A DNA stretch of 5,710 bases from an uncultured Paludibacter sp. (GCA_937927845.1 CALFXE010000269.1:1-5710); one strand, 5' to 3'. Shown: positions 1 to 5,710, counted from the stretch's first letter. Translations and numbers: made by a program. Notes: generated from the sequence alone by a model not told the origin.

Positions 1-53
1 TCAAGAGGGGTCAATATCACCGGAACGAGGGGTCAACATTACCGGAATATCCA
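1..53. repeat. Tandem 22-bp repeats, probable terminus of an IS21-family element
   Basis: Two direct copies of a 22-bp unit lie head to tail at 5-26 and 27-48. Both begin GAGGGGTCAA and contain ACCGGAA, and they differ at only a few positions. A third, decayed match (AGAGTCAACCGG) follows around 57-67. IS21-family elements are known to end in 5'-TG...CA-3' with multiple terminal repeats of roughly this length. Here the second unit runs into ATATCCA, so a right end with a terminal CA at 53 fits, with the body of the element to the left of the window. No transposase is visible, so the family call rests only on the repeat layout. The repeats stop about 36 bases downstream of the hip remnant's stop codon. 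The alternative is a plain intergenic repeat. Confidence 0.45.
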
Positions 54-88
54 GCAGAGTCAACCGGCAAGTGTGAGTCGACCAATAA

Positions 89-389
89 TCAATTTCTCAA
101 AAACCTACTCAACCGTTCTTGATACGAGTGTTCATACATCCGTCTGGTTTTATCATTCAGAAACGAGCGGTCGATAAGTTCGTCTATTAGCGGATTTGGA
201 ATGGAGAACATCTTGATGATTGCATCCCGTTTCTTTGGTAGTACACCTACACGGTTGGCAAAAATGATGAAGTTTTCTTTGCAAGGGTGCCCGCTATTCC
301 GATAAATCTCAGAATATTCACTTTCCGGTATCGGTTTCAGTCAGAACCCCTGCCAATATACCATTCGAATAAATCTTTGCCTGTCTCAT
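89..389 (-). pseudogene. Collapsed HipS/HipT (HipA-type kinase) toxin remnant
   Basis: The ATG at 389-387 overlaps the TGA of the upstream hipB-like gene in an ATGA, so translation was once coupled. The frame reads MRQAKIYSNGILAGVLTE, the start of a HipA N-subdomain (HipS-like) protein, and stops at TGA 320-318 after only 23 residues. Immediately downstream a second frame, open to a TGA at 91-89, reads about 80 residues with the look of a HipA-kinase C-terminus: IYRNSGHPCKENFIIFANRVG, then SFLNDKTRRMYEHSYQERL near the end. Intact HipS is about 100 aa and the kinase about 300 aa, so most of HipS and the ATP-binding and catalytic core of the kinase are missing. The junction lies near 320-340. 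What is left cannot be an active Ser/Thr kinase. The N-terminal match is convincing; the C-terminal assignment is from memory of Bacteroidetes HipA proteins and is somewhat less certain. Confidence 0.65.
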
Positions 390-589
390 TTACTAACCCC
401 CCTCACTTTCATTATGAGTTCTAAACCCAACACATCGGCTATTTTTGTTAAAGTGCCGACTGAAGGGTTGCCTTTACCTGCTTCAATGCTTTTAATTATT
501 TTCGGGCTCAGCCCTGAATAATCAGCCAAATCCTGCTGAGTCAGGCCCAGCAGAGTTCGCCTGTCTTTTATGATTAAATTAAATTCCAT
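386..589 (-). CDS. HipB-like XRE-family antitoxin / transcriptional repressor
   Basis: A complete 67-aa protein with a Cro/C1-type helix-turn-helix covering about residues 6-57. TQQDLADYSGL (17-27) is the first helix of the motif, SPKIIKSIEAGKGNPSV (28-44) holds the recognition helix and following turn, and LTKIADVLGLEL (47-58) is the closing helix. The short size, the LELIMKVR tail and the ATGA overlap with a HipA N-terminal remnant identify it as the HipB (antitoxin) member of a HipBST- or HipBA-type toxin-antitoxin module. HipB proteins dimerise, bind operators in their own promoter and neutralise the kinase. Here the kinase is destroyed, so this is an orphan antitoxin that could still act as a DNA-binding repressor, including on related loci elsewhere. 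The ATG at 589 has no clear Shine-Dalgarno, as usual in Bacteroidetes. A repeated AGTGCAA / TTTGC element lies just upstream. Confidence 0.82.
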   Translation of the reverse strand: MEFNLIIKDRRTLLGLTQQDLADYSGLSPKIIKSIEAGKGNPSVGTLTKIADVLGLELIMKVRGVSK

Positions 590-600
590 TAGTGTATTAT

Positions 601-658
601 TTTGCCCATTTAATGCAAAGGGAGTGCAAGTTTCTTATTTCGCAAGTAAAAAGTGCAA
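601..658 (-). promoter_or_regulatory. Candidate autoregulatory operator upstream of hipB
   Basis: The 70 bases before the hipB start hold several related short elements. There is an inverted repeat TTTGC (601-605) / GCAAA (615-619) with a 9-base spacer, and a direct repeat AGTGCAA at 623-629 and 652-658 with a related CGCAAGT between them (641-647). HipB-type repressors bind several operator copies in their own promoter, so an autoregulatory array is a reasonable inference. No confident -33/-7 pair was identified. The first half overlaps the start of a small plus-strand ORF of doubtful reality. Confidence 0.35.
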
Positions 659-759
659 TTTATTTCACTCTGTCGCAGCGATTGGAGTCGTTCTTTATTG
701 ACTACCTAATGTTTCGCCGATTCTATCAAAAGACGGACTACACCGAACAGATGGCTTAA
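613..759 (+). CDS. Unassigned short ORF (48 aa), doubtful
   Basis: An open frame from ATG 613 to TAA 757-759 encodes 48 residues and runs divergently from hipB. I do not recognise it. Its second half (residues about 20-48) is rich in aromatic and charged residues (LSQRLESFFIDYLMFRRFY) and reads more like real protein than chance sequence, whereas the first part covers the putative hipB operator. It may be the tail of a broken gene rather than a gene in its own right. There is no Shine-Dalgarno-like sequence and no recognisable domain. The region between it and the transposase fragment (760-818) has stops in the neighbouring frames and shows nothing else. Confidence 0.2.
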   Translation: MQRECKFLISQVKSAIYFTLSQRLESFFIDYLMFRRFYQKTDYTEQMA

Positions 760-818
760 ACCTAACCTGAAATCTTTTGTAGCTTGACGTTTCTCCTTTC
801 AAGCTAATCACGATATAA

Positions 819-1040
819 TCAATCTTACCAAACGGGGCTATCTTTCAATTACCGAAAATGCAGGGCCGGTTTGGACAGCAAAAGCCAATAGTCATTGCTG
901 ACAGCGGTCTTTTATCCAAAGAGTATATCCGTTTATTTGAAGTTGCCGGTTACAAATATATATTGGGTGCTAGGCTAGTCCGTGATGCGGTATTTGTAGC
1001 CAAATTTTTAACCTTTCATTGGCTTCTTATGTTGGTTTGA
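819..1040 (+). pseudogene. IS1634-like (IS4 superfamily) transposase fragment
   Basis: The frame is open from just after a TAA at 816-818 to TGA 1038-1040. From about 855 it reads GRFGQQKPIVIADSGLLSKE followed by GYKYILGARL, the segment around the second catalytic aspartate of IS1634/IS4-type DDE transposases (the Asp of VIADSG is codon 900-902). Full-length transposases of this family are roughly 450-600 aa. Here only about 45 residues are recognisable, and after GARL (about 981) the sequence turns into a hydrophobic stretch unlike the family, so a deletion or frameshift junction lies near there. The upstream part (819-854) is also poorly matched. The ATG at 858 is merely an internal methionine. 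No terminal inverted repeats were found, so this is a dead remnant of an insertion. Confidence 0.6.
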
Positions 1041-1078
1041 CAAAAATCTTGAAAAAAATATCCTGTCTACACATTAAA

Positions 1079-1128
1079 ACCTTGAAAAGGTGTATATTTG
1101 TATCGTTATGAGACCTTGAAAAGGTGTA
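1079..1128 (+). promoter_or_regulatory. Duplicated palindromic operator-like repeat flanking a TATATTTG -7 element
   Basis: The 16-mer ACCTTGAAAAGGTGTA occurs exactly twice, at 1079-1094 and 1113-1128 (34 bases apart). Each copy contains an inverted repeat ACCTT-gaa-AAGGT. Between and overlapping the copies is TATATTTG (1093-1100), which fits the Bacteroidetes -7 consensus TAnnTTTG. A good -33 TTTG at the expected 19-21-base distance is not visible, so promoter strength is uncertain. Two identical palindromes around a -7 element are what a dimeric autorepressor would bind. The nearest downstream protein remnant is a HicB-type antitoxin C-terminus, so this is plausibly the regulatory region of a lost hicAB-like module. 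Confidence 0.45.
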
Positions 1129-1151
1129 ATTCAATCGTCTTAACAACATGA

Positions 1152-1313
1152 CTCCATTGTTGTGATAGTTTGGGAAAAATTACCGGTATCAATCAACGTC
1201 AGTTAAGTCATTATTTGAACGGTGTGAAAAAGCCTCGTCCGGAAACGATCCGGAAAATTGAAACAGGGATTCATCGGTTTGCAAATGAATTGAGTCAAGT
1301 GAATTTCGTTTGA
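1152..1313 (+). pseudogene. C-terminal remnant of a HicB-type antitoxin (HTH domain)
   Basis: The frame opens after a TGA at 1149-1151 and runs to TGA 1311-1313 with no start codon. From about 1170 it reads LGKITGINQRQLSHYLNGVK, then PRPETIRKIETGIHRFANEL and SQVNFV at the end. This is the XRE-like helix-turn-helix tail seen at the C-terminus of Bacteroidetes HicB-family antitoxins: a GINQxQLSHYxxGxxKPR recognition segment followed by an IExGIHxFANEL helix. Intact proteins are about 130-140 aa; the N-terminal partial RNase-H-like HicB domain and the partner HicA toxin are absent. About 45 recognisable residues remain. The repeated palindrome upstream probably belonged to the same module. Another XRE-containing antitoxin is the main alternative. 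Confidence 0.6.
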
Positions 1314-1533
1314 TTAATACTGTTGCTAATTATGCTGTACGCCCATTGCCATTTTTGCTGTATTTCTGAATGCTGGTTACACTTGAGCAAACAGCTTGTA
1401 AAAACGATTTGTCCGACTACTCGGTTTAAATTACTCTATAAAACAATATAGTGTCGATGAATTTATCGAAGTGTTGAAGCGGGTGCCGGATGAAGACGGC
1501 TGACGAATCTAATGATTATGATTGCATATACTT
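1314..1533. other. Intergenic stretch without a recognisable gene
   Basis: This stretch separates the hicB-like remnant from the 3' end of the HAD pseudogene, and the two converge on it. It holds a 33-codon open frame on the plus strand (1402-1503, stop TGA), without a start codon, whose end reads YSIKQYSVDEFIEVLKRVPD. The composition looks protein-like and may be the tail of another broken gene, but I cannot assign it. No convincing rho-independent terminator, tRNA or repeat was seen between the convergent genes. Confidence 0.4.
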
Positions 1534-1868
1534 TTACAACTCCAGTTCCAGGGCTATTTTATCTATTATACTGATTAATAAGTTGTATAATTCACTTCCT
1601 TCACTATAATCAGCAGGAGCTATATATGTAGCCCTTTTATGGACGAGAAGTTCTTTTACATATTTGTTTTTTATTTGCTTTCTTCAACATTAAATGCATA
1701 TAAGCCAGAATTTCATTCATGTCGTGTTGTTCCGCTTTTTCTTTAACCTCACTCCAGAAGGCGCTTTTATTTATCCCCAACTTAGGGATAAAAGAATGTT
1801 CCTGCATATTCCCGGGAGCCAATGTCCCATCAAAGTCGTATGCAATTGCTATCTTATTTATTAGCCAT
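1534..1868 (-). pseudogene. HAD-family hydrolase pseudogene (frameshift plus internal deletion)
   Basis: The ATG at 1868-1866 lies 5 bases after the hsdR stop. It reads M-A-N and meets TAA at 1856-1854. Removing one copy of the tandem AATA in this spot restores MANKIAIAYDFDGTLAPG, a textbook HAD motif I (DxDGT, nucleophile Asp), so a 4-base duplication broke the start. The restored frame continues (FIPKLGINKSAFWSEV, then LAYMHLMLKKANKK) to about 1670 and stops at 1637-1639. In the next frame, open to TAA 1536-1534, about 40 residues read NKYVKELLVHKRATYIAPADYSEG and end DKIALELEL. This looks like the C-terminus of the same family. The region with motifs II-IV is missing, so a deletion near 1660-1680 removed the middle. 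The product would be inactive. The gene was the last member of the hsdR transcription unit. The family call is strong; the C-terminal match is an inference. Confidence 0.75.
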
Positions 1869-1873
1869 AATTT

Positions 1874-4800
1874 CTATTGATTTTTATTATATTTTACAGA
1901 AGGTTCTGCGACTTGTTTTTGATATTCGTTATCCGGCCCCATCTTATGAATTTTACTATATGGTTCTAACACAGAATAGTCTAATTCCGAAGTATTATCC
2001 GTCCATTCTTCGCATTGCCTAAGCACGACTTCCATAGCATTCTCTGATTCTTCCGGCGGATACTTATATTTTTTTAATAATCGTTTTACGAGCCGACGCA
2101 TTCCAGCTCTTGCACCTTCCTTTTTCTGCCAATCAATGGTCCGGTTTTTTCGCAACATATCAGTGAGTTCCTTTGTCATTTCTACTAATATATCGTTTGA
2201 ATAAAAATCCTGCACTGCTCTTGGCCTGGTCAATGCGTCATAAAAAGCTTTCTCTTCAGCATTAAGCCCAAGTTTATTCTTTTCTGACTCAGATTCTGCT
2301 ATTTCTCTTGCTAGTTTTAATAATTCCTGTATAACCTCTTCATTCGTAAGCATCCCTTTCAGATAATTGGATAAGGCTTGATTCAACATCTCAGAGAATT
2401 TTTCCGATTGAACAATGTTCGTCTTTTTATACAAGGCTACTCTTTCAGCCAATAATCGTTTAAGTAATTCTACTGCAATATTTTTCTCTTTCATTTTAGA
2501 GATTTCCTCCAGAAATGCTGCATCGAACAAAGAGAACTCTGCTTTTATATCCGAGAATAGATTGATGACACCTTGACTTTTCACGCTCTGCTTTAGCAGC
2601 TCTCCAATACGTTCATTAATCTCTTTTTTTGAAACTTTGCCTTTTCCGGTCATTCGGGATAGCAATGTCCGGACTGTTTCAAAAAAGGCCGCTTCAAATC
2701 GGAGTTTCTCATCTAATAAACTGCGACATAATGTGATTGCATCATGCAGGAGTTTAGCTTCTTTCAAAAATGACACCTTTTTTCCTTCTTTGTCGGGTGC
2801 CATAATAAAGTTTACTCCGCCTTTTATTAGCTGCGCCCTGTCATAGTCGGTTCCTTTCTGGAAATTACTGTAATTATAGCCATGAAATATATCACGGCAT
2901 ATTTCGAGTTTTTCCTTAAATTTAACGAACGCAGTATCTTTTATATTTTGATTTCCATAATTGGCCCGATCCCGTATGGTATAATCATGCATGGCATCTT
3001 TTAAAGCTCTTGCTATACCGATATAATCTACAACAAGCCCACCGGATTTATCTTGAAAAATCCGATTTACCCGTGCGATAGCCTGCATAAGATTATGCCC
3101 TTTCATAGGCTTATAAACATACATGGTTGCAAGTGAAGGAACATCAAAACCTGTCAACCACATATCAACTACGATTACAATTTTCAAAGGGTCGTTATTG
3201 TCCTTAAATTTTTTGGCGAGTTCCTTTTTGTAGTATTTATTACCGATAATTGCATTCCATTCTTCGGGATCTTTATTTCCACCAGTCATTACAACCTTTA
3301 CTTTCTCCGTCCACTCAGGCCGCAATTCTAATATTCTATGATAAATATCAAGGGCAATATGTCGGGAATAAGCCACAATCATGGCTTTTCCGGTTAGTTC
3401 ATACTGACGATTTTCCTCATAATGCCTGACGATATCCCGACAAAGGGAATCTATGGTTTCAGGTGCTCCCAGTATAGCTTCGATGTGTGATAATTCACGT
3501 TTGCTTTTTTCGATTTGCTCCTTTTCTGCACCTTCTTCCGCTAGTAATTCGTACTCTTCGTCAATTAATTTTAAAGTGTTTTCATCCAGATTGAGATTTA
3601 TTACCCTCGATTCGTAAAAGACAGGACATGTGGCGCCATCTTCCACAGCTTGTGTCATGTCATAAACATCGATATAATTACCAAATACTTCCTGCGTATC
3701 CCTGTCTTTTGTGGAAATAGGCGTTCCTGTAAATCCGATAAAGGATGCATTCGGAAGTGAATCGTGGATAATACGGGCGGTTCCAATGGATATTTTTCCA
3801 GTTAGGGGATCGATTTTTTCTTCGAACCCATACTGTCCCCGATGAGCCTCATCCGTCATTACAATGATATTTTTTCTTACAGATAAGGGTTCATTTGACT
3901 CTTCGAACTTCTGCATCGTAGTAAAAATAATACCATTTGCCTCCCGACCCAAAAGCAACTTCTTCAGATGTTCTCTATTTTTTGCCTGGATTGGAGTTTG
4001 CCGTAAAAACTGCTTGCATTTGGAGAATTGTGTGTAAAGCTGATCATCCAGATCATTCCTGTCTGTAATAACAACGATGGTCGGTTGCGACAAGGACTGT
4101 TGAAGCAAATGGGCATAGAACACCATGGATAGGGACTTACCGCTACCTTGCGTGTGCCAAAACACGCCGATTTTGCCATCGGTCTCTATCGCTCTTTTTG
4201 TTCTTTCTATCGCTTTGTTTACTGCAAAATATTGATGATAGCCGGACAGAATCTTGAATGCTTCGCTCTTATCATCTTTTGAGAAACAAATGAAGTTCTT
4301 GATTATATCGAGAAGACGCTCTTTTATAAAAATACCCTCAAAAAAAGTATCGTAATCAGCGTATTCCGTACTTTCATAACTACCGTCTTTTGTTTTCCAT
4401 TCCATGTAGCGGTCTTCGTTGCTTGTGATAGTTCCAGCCTTGGAACAGCTCATATCGCTCATCACACAAAATGCGTTATACACGAACAAAGAGGGTATTT
4501 CGTGCATGTAATTTCTTAATTGTCTGTAAGCTTCCGAAGCATCCGTATTTTCACGGGACGGAGATTTGAGCTCAACAATAACCAAAGGTAGTCCATTGAC
4601 AAAAACAATAATATCCGCACGTTTTTCCGATTTTTCCACATACACCCATTGATTTATTACCTGAAAAGTATTTTTGTGGATTTTGTCGTAATCTACTAAA
4701 TAAATGATGTCATTACACTGCTCTTTCCCGTTGTAATAGGAGACCTCTATACCGTGTTGCAGATAATCCGTAAAAAGCTCGTTCCGTTTGGCAAGACTTC

Positions 4801-5011
4801 CCGTATCTATATTTTTAAATTTTGAAACGGCTTCATCAATTGCCATTTGAGATTTTAACGGGTTCACATCTGCTAAACTCTGCAGTAACTGGCTCTCGAA
4901 AAAAGGTATATAATAATCCCGCTCAATATAGGGCGCATACAGGTACTCATATCCCAATTGTTGGAATAATTGAATAAGTGCTTGTTCGTAACTGTTTTCT
5001 GTGAATGACAT
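1874..5011 (-). CDS. hsdR: Type I restriction enzyme R subunit (HsdR), nuclease and translocase
   Basis: This complete 1045-aa protein is close to the usual EcoR124I-like HsdR length (about 1040). The N-terminal PD-(D/E)XK nuclease shows Asp133 (ADIIVF), Glu147 and Lys149 (ELK), and a QxxxY motif at Gln164-Tyr168. The SF2 translocase follows: Walker A HTQGSGKS at 286-293 (Lys292), TDRNDLDDQ at 316-324, DEAH at 387-390, GFTGTP at 426-431, WLTGFDVPSL at 618-627 and QAIARVNR at 643-650. The helical C-terminus (about 690-1045) is the expected HsdM-docking region. All catalytic residues are present, so it should be active. With HsdM and HsdS it forms the R2M2S complex, which translocates unmethylated DNA using ATP and cuts at a distance. 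The ATG at 5011 sits 6 bases after the Abi_C-like stop, so it is co-transcribed with hsdS and that gene. The TAG stop is 5 bases before the HAD remnant. Confidence 0.97.
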   Translation of the reverse strand: MSFTENSYEQALIQLFQQLGYEYLYAPYIERDYYIPFFESQLLQSLADVNPLKSQMAIDEAVSKFKNIDTGSLAKRNELFTDYLQHGIEVSYYNGKEQCNDIIYLVDYDKIHKNTFQVINQWVYVEKSEKRADIIVFVNGLPLVIVELKSPSRENTDASEAYRQLRNYMHEIPSLFVYNAFCVMSDMSCSKAGTITSNEDRYMEWKTKDGSYESTEYADYDTFFEGIFIKERLLDIIKNFICFSKDDKSEAFKILSGYHQYFAVNKAIERTKRAIETDGKIGVFWHTQGSGKSLSMVFYAHLLQQSLSQPTIVVITDRNDLDDQLYTQFSKCKQFLRQTPIQAKNREHLKKLLLGREANGIIFTTMQKFEESNEPLSVRKNIIVMTDEAHRGQYGFEEKIDPLTGKISIGTARIIHDSLPNASFIGFTGTPISTKDRDTQEVFGNYIDVYDMTQAVEDGATCPVFYESRVINLNLDENTLKLIDEEYELLAEEGAEKEQIEKSKRELSHIEAILGAPETIDSLCRDIVRHYEENRQYELTGKAMIVAYSRHIALDIYHRILELRPEWTEKVKVVMTGGNKDPEEWNAIIGNKYYKKELAKKFKDNNDPLKIVIVVDMWLTGFDVPSLATMYVYKPMKGHNLMQAIARVNRIFQDKSGGLVVDYIGIARALKDAMHDYTIRDRANYGNQNIKDTAFVKFKEKLEICRDIFHGYNYSNFQKGTDYDRAQLIKGGVNFIMAPDKEGKKVSFLKEAKLLHDAITLCRSLLDEKLRFEAAFFETVRTLLSRMTGKGKVSKKEINERIGELLKQSVKSQGVINLFSDIKAEFSLFDAAFLEEISKMKEKNIAVELLKRLLAERVALYKKTNIVQSEKFSEMLNQALSNYLKGMLTNEEVIQELLKLAREIAESESEKNKLGLNAEEKAFYDALTRPRAVQDFYSNDILVEMTKELTDMLRKNRTIDWQKKEGARAGMRRLVKRLLKKYKYPPEESENAMEVVLRQCEEWTDNTSELDYSVLEPYSKIHKMGPDNEYQKQVAEPSVKYNKNQ

Positions 5012-5017
5012 ATTATT

Positions 5018-5647
5018 TTAATTTTCGTCTTTTGTTTCCAGATAATATAGATATTCTTCCCTATAAGCCTCATAATCCTGCTGATAGAGCGCCTCGGAGG
5101 CTGACAGCGGTAACAAACCTATTACAAAAGGATTTACCTCATCAAAGTATTCATTAAATTGATTACAATCTTCGTAATGAATCCGGTTGTCTTTCTTCGG
5201 ATTATTATGTGTTATGTAATAGTGCAGAATAAAACCACCAATTACATCTGTGATTTTATAAATGAAGAGTGACAGCGTAGAATCTACAGGAATCTTTTTG
5301 ACATCCTGACTATGTGAAGCGAATCCCGAATTATTCCTTATCTCTGCAATGATCTGAGCAACAGATGCAATTCGTCTTGCCAATTCACAGAGCTTATCCC
5401 TGTAACAATGCGAAGTAGTTATCAAGGCATCAACGGTTTGCCTTACAAGTTCCTGAAATTTAACATCTTCTTTATGTATAACGGCTTTGTTTGTCAAAAT
5501 TGTTTTACATATTCCCTCTATCAAGCTTTTGCAGGTTTCAATACACAATGCGGGGTTTGTTTCAATATTATTTTCTATTGTAACTGTATGCATTTCGAAC
5601 GTGTTGAAACTCGGCATTTTAGAAATATGTTCTCTTATCCAAAACAT
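5018..5647 (-). CDS. Abi_C-like abortive-infection family protein embedded in the R-M operon
   Basis: A 209-aa protein with no signal peptide or clear membrane segment. Residues about 30-50 (NPALCIETCKSLIEGICKTIL) match the opening helix of Abi_C (abortive infection C-terminal) proteins, which typically read like E..AK.LLE..CK.IL. Residues 93-112 (IASVAQIIAEIRNNSGFASH) match the family's core RNxxGxxSH/GH segment, with Arg104, Asn105 and His112. This arginine-histidine spacing recalls HEPN-type RNase motifs (R-x4-6-H), although the spacer here is seven residues. The rest (about 145-209) is acidic and tyrosine-rich and not recognised. ATG 5647 directly abuts the hsdS stop (TGAATG). An internal Met11 (5617) is an alternative start and would lose only the unconserved leader. 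Its position between hsdS and hsdR points to a role in phage defence alongside, or regulated with, the type I system. The exact activity is unknown. Confidence 0.72.
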   Translation of the reverse strand: MFWIREHISKMPSFNTFEMHTVTIENNIETNPALCIETCKSLIEGICKTILTNKAVIHKEDVKFQELVRQTVDALITTSHCYRDKLCELARRIASVAQIIAEIRNNSGFASHSQDVKKIPVDSTLSLFIYKITDVIGGFILHYYITHNNPKKDNRIHYEDCNQFNEYFDEVNPFVIGLLPLSASEALYQQDYEAYREEYLYYLETKDEN

Positions 5648-5710
5648 TCAATTTAGGATTAAATTATCATTTATCCGTTGGTTGAGGGCTATTTTGTCGT
5701 CAAGAGAAGA
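5648..5710 (-). CDS. hsdS: HsdS specificity subunit, C-terminal end (partial)
   Basis: The frame is open from the right edge to TGA 5650-5648 and reads SSLDDKIALNQRINDNLILN. LDDKIALNQRINDNL is the coiled-coil conserved region of Bacteroidales HsdS proteins, the helix that follows a target recognition domain and spaces the two domains or packs against HsdM. In the better-known central copy it usually continues with LExxAKxLYDYWF or LEQQAxALFKSWF. Here it ends after INDNLILN, so this is either the short C-terminal copy of the repeat or a truncated end. HsdS sets the DNA target of the methylase-restriction complex and is normally encoded after hsdM. Only 20 residues are visible, so domain number and specificity cannot be judged. 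Confidence 0.75.
   Translation of the reverse strand, partial: SSLDDKIALNQRINDNLILN

Noticed and set aside
858..1040. A self-standing 60-aa protein starting at ATG 858
   Set aside because: Its first 40 or so residues are an internal slice of an IS1634-like transposase, so the ATG is an internal methionine and the frame is a remnant.
1500..1533. Possible terminator between the convergent remnants
   Set aside because: TGATTATGATT-like sequence is present, but no stable stem followed by a T-run could be drawn on either strand.
1637..1822. A functional 61-aa protein starting at TTG 1822
   Set aside because: The start would fall inside the DFDGT motif of a HAD hydrolase and remove the catalytic aspartate; the frame is the N-terminal fragment of a pseudogene.
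1822..2022. 66-aa plus-strand ORF opposite the hsdR 3' end
   Set aside because: It is antisense to the hsdR C-terminus and the HAD start, has no recognisable domain, and overlaps far better supported coding sequence.
2637..2846. 69-aa plus-strand ORF inside hsdR
   Set aside because: Entirely antisense to hsdR, with low-complexity serine-rich sequence and no family resemblance.
3964..4179. 71-aa minus-strand ORF within hsdR in another frame
   Set aside because: An alternative frame over the Walker A region of hsdR; the hsdR motifs show that the other frame is the real one.
4873..5073. 66-aa minus-strand ORF across the Abi_C-like/hsdR junction
   Set aside because: An out-of-frame shadow spanning the end of one gene and the start of the next; no domain.
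5408..5656. 82-aa plus-strand ORF opposite the Abi_C-like gene
   Set aside because: Antisense to a gene with recognisable family motifs; cysteine- and aromatic-rich sequence is typical of a shadow frame.

Overview
The window looks like part of a Bacteroidales chromosome (Bacteroides or Parabacteroides type). The sequence is AT-rich, start codons lack a strong Shine-Dalgarno, a TAnnTTTG-like -7 element is present, and every recognisable protein resembles Bacteroidetes relatives. This placement is family recognition from memory; no search was run.

Right two thirds (about 1870-5710), minus strand: the 3' part of a type I restriction-modification operon. Transcription enters from beyond the right edge. 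It runs through the last 20 codons of an HsdS specificity subunit, then a 209-aa Abi_C-like (abortive infection C-terminal) protein that starts on the base after the hsdS stop, then after 6 bases a complete 1045-aa HsdR with nuclease and helicase motifs intact. HsdM and most of HsdS must lie outside the window. HsdR would cut DNA at sites chosen by HsdS. The embedded Abi_C-like protein is a plausible second layer of phage defence or a partner of the R-M complex.

Left third (about 1-1870): a graveyard of gene remnants. Directly after hsdR lies a HAD-family hydrolase gene broken by a 4-base duplication at codon 3-4 and by an internal loss. Then come an unassigned stretch, the C-terminus of a HicB-type antitoxin preceded by a duplicated palindromic operator-like repeat, an IS1634-like transposase fragment, an intact HipB-like repressor, and a collapsed HipS/HipT (HipBST-like) toxin in which about 20 N-terminal residues run straight into about 80 C-terminal residues of the kinase. 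At the far left is a tandem 22-bp repeat ending in CA that looks like the terminus of an IS21-family element.

The notable features are the Abi_C-like gene inside the hsdS-hsdR junction, and several neighbouring genes (hip, HAD, probably hic) that have lost their middles while keeping an end or both ends. No CRISPR array, tRNA or rRNA was seen.
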